Source: Torymus aiolomorphi
Taxonomy: Eukaryota; Arthropoda; Insecta; Hymenoptera; Torymidae
Length of the DNA: 64,000 nucleotides
Assembly: GCA_036365515.1 (NCBI GenBank)
Contig: CM070873.1
Coordinates: 68,941,529 to 69,005,528, forward strand
Direction: 5' to 3'
Program-made: the position numbers and the translations under genes
The notes under the pieces: model-generated
Databases searched by the model: none
Told to the model about the DNA's origin: nothing
What the model saw: only the letters and a program-made list of their open reading frames with translations
Shown: positions 59,584-64,000 of the stretch, piece by piece
Layout: each line of letters begins with the position of its first letter
Numbering within the stretch: position 1 is the first letter of the stretch

Positions 59584-61107
59584 TAGGCAAGATCATTATT
59601 TAAATAATTCTTAATCGCAAGTAGCCTGGTGAAACAAGGTCCTCACGTATAAGGGTGTTACGTAGACGTGTAAAACTAGGCAACATCATTATTGAAATTA
59701 TTCTAAAACACAAGTAACCGGGGAGACAAAGGCAACGCGCACAGCGGAGTTACGTAGACGTACTAAATTAGGCAAGGTCATAATTTAAATAATTCTAAAA
59801 CCCATGTAGCCGGGAAAGCAAGGCCCACGCGTATAAGGTAGTTACCAAGACACGCTAAATTAGGGAATACAATTATTTAAATAGTTCCAAAACCCAAGTT
59901 GGCGGGGAAAACAAGGTCCACGCATATAAGGGAGTTACGTGGACGTGTATAATTAGGCAAGACCATTATTTAAATAATTCTAAAGCCCAAGTAGCCAAGG
60001 GAAGCCAGGTAGGTACTTGCGTATAAAGAAGTTAGGTGGACATATTCAATTAGGCATGATTATTATTTAAATAATTCTTAGTCGCAAGTAGCAGTGGAAA
60101 GCAAGGTCCACGCGTATAAGAAAGTTACGTAGACGTGAATAATGTGGCAAAACAATTATTTAAATAGCTCTATAAAACCCAAATAGCCAGTTGAAGTGAG
60201 GTATACTTGCGTATAAGAGAGTACGTATGTGTGTAAAATTAGGCTAGATCATTATTTAAATAGCTCCAAAATCCAAGTTTCCGGGGTAGCAATAGGGTAA
60301 CGCGTACGGCGTATTTTCGTAGGCGTACTAAATTAGATGAGGTCATTTTTTAAATAATTCTAAAATTCAAGTAGCCAGAAAAAAGGTCCACGCGTATAAG
60401 GATATTACCTAAACGTGCTAAACTAGGCAAGGTCATTACTTAAATATTTCTAAAGCTCAAGTAACCGGGAGAAGCGAGATCCTCGTGTATAAGAAAGTTA
60501 CTTAGACGTGCAAAATTGTCGCAAGATTATTATTTAAATAATGCTTAATCTTAAGCAGCCGGGGAAGCAAGGTCCACGCGCATAAGGGAGTTACTTAGAC
60601 GTTCAAACTAGGGAAGACTATTATTTAAATAGTTCCAACACCCAAGTTGCCGGGAAAGCAAGGCGCACGCATATAAAGGAGTTACGTGGACGTGCATAAT
60701 TAGGCAATACCGTTATTTAAATAATTCTAAAACCCAAGTAGCCAGTGGAAGCGAGATACTTGCGTATAAAGAAGTTACCTTGACGTGCTGAATTAAGTAA
60801 CAAAATTATGTAAATAATACTAAAAACATTCTAATGCCCTCCTTTACGTGGACCCGCCGTCCTTCGGCTACTTGGTTTTTAAAATTATCTAAGTAATTAT
60901 TTTGCCTGATTTTGCATGTCAACATAAGGGGATTTTGTGCGTGGATCTTGTATCCCCGAATATTTAGGTTGTAGAATTATTTAAATAATGATTTTGCCTA
61001 ATTTTGCACGACTATAAATCCCTTATACGCGTGGACCTTGCTCACCTCAGTTAGTTTAGTTTGTTAGACGTAGAAAATTAAGCAAGATCATTATTTAAAT
61101 AATTCTA
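59584..61107 (+). repeat. Satellite array, right block, with a local inversion
   Basis: Continues the 92-bp satellite with the same unit order as left of the palindrome. Units run forward to about 60830, then about 200 bp (60830-61045) run in the opposite orientation (CTTATACGCGTGGACCTTGC), then forward again to about 61107. Confidence 0.85.
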
Positions 61108-61116
61108 ACTTTAAAT

Positions 61117-61541
61117 AAAGTGAAGCGACCTTCATTTGTAATGATGGGGAGTCGGAGAGGTGGCTGCGAGAGGCAGTGCCGTCCGTCAATCTCGGTGTCG
61201 TGACTCTGGCGAGGATTGTCGTCCCGGAGGAACTCATCAAGAGAGTCAATGTGACGGCACTGGTACCGCCGCCAAGAAGAGAAGCCTCCCAGTTGGTCAA
61301 GCTCCTGGGGCGCCAGAACCCGGTGTTGGATACGTCAAAGTGGAGGATTCTCCAGTGCTTGGAGGGGGCCCGGCTTGCCTCCTTCGCCTGGGGTTGACGA
61401 CGCCCCTCTGGGTGTTCTAGAGACCAGGGTTGGCAAGGCCTTCCTGGGGACAAGCGAAATCACCTTTAGCTGGTCTTCGAAGAATCCGGTTGGCGAGGAC
61501 GTGAAAGGAAAGCAGGATGATGTAGGGGTGGATCAGCATTG
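61117..61541 (+). pseudogene. LINE ORF1 C-terminal fragment, DUF4780-like
   Basis: An open stretch with ERWLREAVPSVNLGVVTL, then RQNPVLDTSKWRILQCLEGA, ends at TGA after FAWG (61395-61397). Shifting one base restores a continuation (VDDAPLGVLETRVGKAFLGT) to a natural TGA just before ORF2. The RQNPxLDTSKW motif is like the DUF4780 domain often found in insect LINE ORF1 proteins (from memory). One frameshift, 5' truncated. Confidence 0.6.
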
Positions 61542-61543
61542 AA

Positions 61544-62224
61544 ATGGTTGATACGCAAGTGGACATCCTGCAAATTAACTTGCATCACAGTAAAAGCGCC
61601 TCAGTGGTATTAACCAGGTGCATGACTGTCAGACACACATGCCCAGCTATTGGGCTGGTGCAAGAACCCTGGCTGGTCAGGAACGAGATAAAGGGACTAT
61701 CGGTCACGGGGCGTGTCTACGCGAGTGGGGAGCATGTCGGGCAAAGAGCGTGCGTGGTCGTGAAAGGGCTGGAGGCGACGCTCATGCAGGAATTCTCAAC
61801 GAGAGACCTAGCGGTGGTAAGAATTCGTGGGAAGTACGGCGTCAACAGGGGCAAAGAGTTCATCGTAGCATCTGCTTACTGTGCGCATGAGAGAAAATCT
61901 CCCCCAGAGGAGGTTAAAAGGTTAACCAGGTACTGTAGGAAGGAAGGACTCGGGCTCATTGTTGAATGTGATGCCAACGCCCACAATGAGGCGTGGGGTA
62001 GCACGGACACAAATGAGCGGGGGGAGGAACTCCTGGAGTACCCGATTGAGGAAAACCTCATTGTTTTAAACACAGGTGCGGAACCGACCTTTGTCACGTC
62101 TAACAGAAGCGAGGTACTCGATACCACCTTCTGTTTCGGACTGCTGAAGGGATGGGTTCACGACTGGAGAGTCTCTGAGGAGCCCTCCATGTCGGACCAT
62201 AGGATTATCAGAGCGCCACCTTAA
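61544..62224 (+). CDS. LINE ORF2 apurinic-like endonuclease domain (226 residues, then broken)
   Basis: Starts MVDTQVDILQINLHHSKSAS and shows the endonuclease/exonuclease/phosphatase signature: N in QINLHHS, the catalytic Glu in VQEPWL (about residue 41), CDANAHNEAWGS (about 142-153), VLDTTF (about 191-196) and the final SDHRII (about 218-223). It nicks target DNA to prime reverse transcription. The frame closes prematurely at TAA because of a one-base shift just after SDHRII; the downstream frame continues with VVWYRDPKQTDWDGF. The domain itself looks intact. Family: jockey/R1-like group. Confidence 0.8.
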   Translation: MVDTQVDILQINLHHSKSASVVLTRCMTVRHTCPAIGLVQEPWLVRNEIKGLSVTGRVYASGEHVGQRACVVVKGLEATLMQEFSTRDLAVVRIRGKYGVNRGKEFIVASAYCAHERKSPPEEVKRLTRYCRKEGLGLIVECDANAHNEAWGSTDTNERGEELLEYPIEENLIVLNTGAEPTFVTSNRSEVLDTTFCFGLLKGWVHDWRVSEEPSMSDHRIIRAPP

Positions 62225-64000
62225 GGGGCATTGTCCCCAACGTGGTCTGGTATAGGGATCCCAAACAAACAGACTGGGATGGCTTTAGAGCCTCAATACG
62301 GCGATGCACAGTCGGATTCAGGGGGCGAGATATGGTACACCGAACGAGCTGGAACTTTATCAGGACGGTGATCACAATCGTGTTCGAGGAAAATTGTCCC
62401 ATCACTCAAAAAACCACTGGACGCAGCAGGTGGAGTGGAGTAAAGAGTCGGAGGCAAGGCGGAAGGAAGCAGGTAGGCTCTTTAATAGAGCGAGGAAAAA
62501 GAACACGATAGAGATTTGGGAAGCCTACAAGCTTAGTCAAAGACTATAAGAGCCTCATTAGAGAGGAAAACCGTGACTCTTGGAGGAAATGGTGCTCAGA
62601 GTGTAGCACAATAAGCGACACGGCTAGACTTTTCAATGTCCTAGCGGGGGCTCCAAATGGGAAACTAAGGCTAATAAGGAAGGCTGATGGGAGTTTTACT
62701 AGGACACCGGAAGAGACCCGGCAGTGCTGCTGGAGACCAATATCCCTGACTTCAGGCGGACGGGCGGGGCGGACGAGCCCCCCTCCCTCCCGGAGGGCTG
62801 GTAGAAAGGCGGATTGGAGCATAGCAGAGCAGGTAGTCACAGCGCAAAGGGTCAAAGAGGCTATCATGTCCTTTCAGCCATACAAAGCACCATGCCTGCA
62901 GGCATGGATAACATCACCCCAGTGCTGCTGCAACAGGACCTGGAGGAGATTACGGGACTGCCGACAGGGGTACTGAGGGGCTGCATAGCCCTTGGGTACA
63001 CATCCAGGCAGTGGCTTAAAACAAAGGTGAATGTCATCCCCAAGCCAGGGAAGAAGAATTACACGGATGTGAAAGATTACAGGCCCATTAGCCCCCGTCA
63101 TTTCTTTTGAAGACGCGATTGGAAAGCTTGTGGATGGCTATCTTAAAGAAGGTCCTCTGAAGATGTGTCCGCTTCACGAGGAACAACACGCGTATCGCAC
63201 GGGCAGGTCAGTGGAAACAGCGCTCCTTTCGGTGGTCAACTACGTTGAAGAACAGCTTGAGCTGAAAGGAGTATGCATAGGAGCCTTTCTGAATGTTGAA
63301 GGAGCGTTCAATCGGACCTCTAGAGAGGCGATCCGGAAGGATGCGGTAGAACATGGTATCCCTAAGAGCATCATTGACTGGATCATGAGCTCCTTCATGG
63401 TGAGTAGGGAATGGTGAGTAGAGAATCCTGGATGGGACACTCGACCGGTGGGCGAGTATCCGAAGGCTGTCCCCAGGTTTTGTCCCCCTACTGTGGAGCC
63501 TGGTGGTAGACAGCCTACTACGAGTACTAAACGAGGTGGGAGTCAAGGCGGTAGGATATGTGGACGATATAGCTATCCTAGCGAGGGAAGCTTATGAAGA
63601 AGTTCTTAGGGACTTGGTTCAAGGAGCCCTCAAGGCAACGAAGGAGTGGTGCAGTAGCAAAGCATAGCGAATTCATGGGGATAAATCGGTAGCCCTTATC
63701 TTCACAAAGCGCTATAAAATTAGAAAGCTGAGGAAGATGAAGGCGGGGAACTTAGAGATTCCTTTCGCGGAGGAAACCAAATATCTGGGAGTTATCCTCG
63801 ATAGAAAGTTACTCTGGCGCAGGTACCTCGAGGAGAAATGTAGAAAAACAATCTCCACTTTCTGGCATACAGAGGAGCATTGGGTTCAAGGTGGGGAGTG
63901 GATCCGCGGCAAATGCACTAGATCTACTCTGCCATTATTGTGCCGAGGTTAACGTTTGCCTCAGTAGTCTGGTGGAGCAGAACACTGCGGAGCACGGATT
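62225..64000 (+). pseudogene. LINE ORF2 reverse transcriptase, multiply frameshifted
   Basis: Pieces in different frames: a linker (62242-62549), an RT finger motif WLKTKVNVIPKPGKKN followed by DYRPIS (about 63018-63095), motif A region GAFLNVEGAFN (near 63280-63312), the YVDD catalytic box in GYVDDIAILAREA (63553-63590), and the thumb region EETKYLGVILDRKLLW (about 63772-63819). Stops occur at 63108-63110, 63415 and 63665. The usual Asp of motif A (FLDxEGAFD) is Asn here, so this copy would be inactive even apart from the frameshifts. The sequence runs off the window towards the expected C-terminal part. Confidence 0.8.

Larger units (their letters stand above)
61108..64000 (+). mobile_element. 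5'-truncated, decayed jockey-group non-LTR retrotransposon (incomplete at window edge)
   Basis: Follows the satellite at about 61108 and contains the end of ORF1, an endonuclease domain and a broken reverse transcriptase in plus orientation. ORF1 lacks its 5' part, as is usual for target-primed reverse transcription. Multiple stops and frame changes mean it is not functional. GC content and codon use differ sharply from the AT-rich satellite. The 3' end is outside the window. Confidence 0.85.

Noticed and set aside
48990..61107. CRISPR-like repeat-spacer array
   Set aside because: The units are continuous diverged tandem repeats of about 92 bp without unique spacers, in a eukaryotic context.

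Overview
The window reads as nuclear DNA of an arthropod, most likely an insect and plausibly a hymenopteran. I infer this from intron-sized gaps with GT/AG ends, a jockey-group LINE with a DUF4780-like first ORF, abundant CpG, and many small TIR/foldback elements; the species is not identifiable by reading. It is gene-poor. The best gene evidence is a minus-strand first coding exon (15600 to 15386) ending at a clean GTAAGA donor, and a 108-codon plus-strand gene with a coiled-coil-like body and acidic tail (19278-19604). Weaker candidates are a two-exon minus-strand microprotein (40634 to 40388), an exon-like stretch at 25406 to 25312, and an exon cluster at 32653-33230.

From 0.1 to 42.4 kb the DNA alternates between AT-rich spacers and about 28 CpG-rich islands of 0.3 to 1.3 kb. 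In most islands the plus strand is C- and A-rich on the left flank, CpG/TATATA-rich in the core, and G- and T-rich on the right flank, so GC and TA skew flip at each core. This is what divergent transcription or bidirectional replication initiation would leave behind. Several islands have outward-facing splice-donor words, and the two best coding exons lie in the directions the model predicts. Inserted in this region are two neighbouring TIR elements (1479-2311, 2331-2894), two copies of one hAT-type MITE with perfect 8-bp target duplications (8786-9010, 18474-18700), and a 2.2-kb element carrying an inner foldback and a (CA)n tract of about 210 bp (10381-12548).

From 42.4 kb on the islands stop and repeats take over: a roughly 650-bp tandem array (44773-46790) leading into a broken Mad1-like coiled-coil pseudogene (46790-47216), a long (CT)n tract, and then a satellite of about 92 bp (48990-61107). 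The satellite is split by the most striking object in the window, a nearly perfect 8-kb palindrome (51591-59583) beginning CCCGGTTG and ending CAACCGGG, flanked by a TA duplication. Neighbouring satellite units preserve the uninterrupted target, so it is a genuine insertion. Its arms are built from three different minisatellites and further palindromes, and it has no recognisable transposase. The window ends in a 5'-truncated, multiply broken non-LTR retrotransposon (61108-64000) running off the edge.

No tRNA, rRNA, CRISPR or prokaryotic-type operon was seen.
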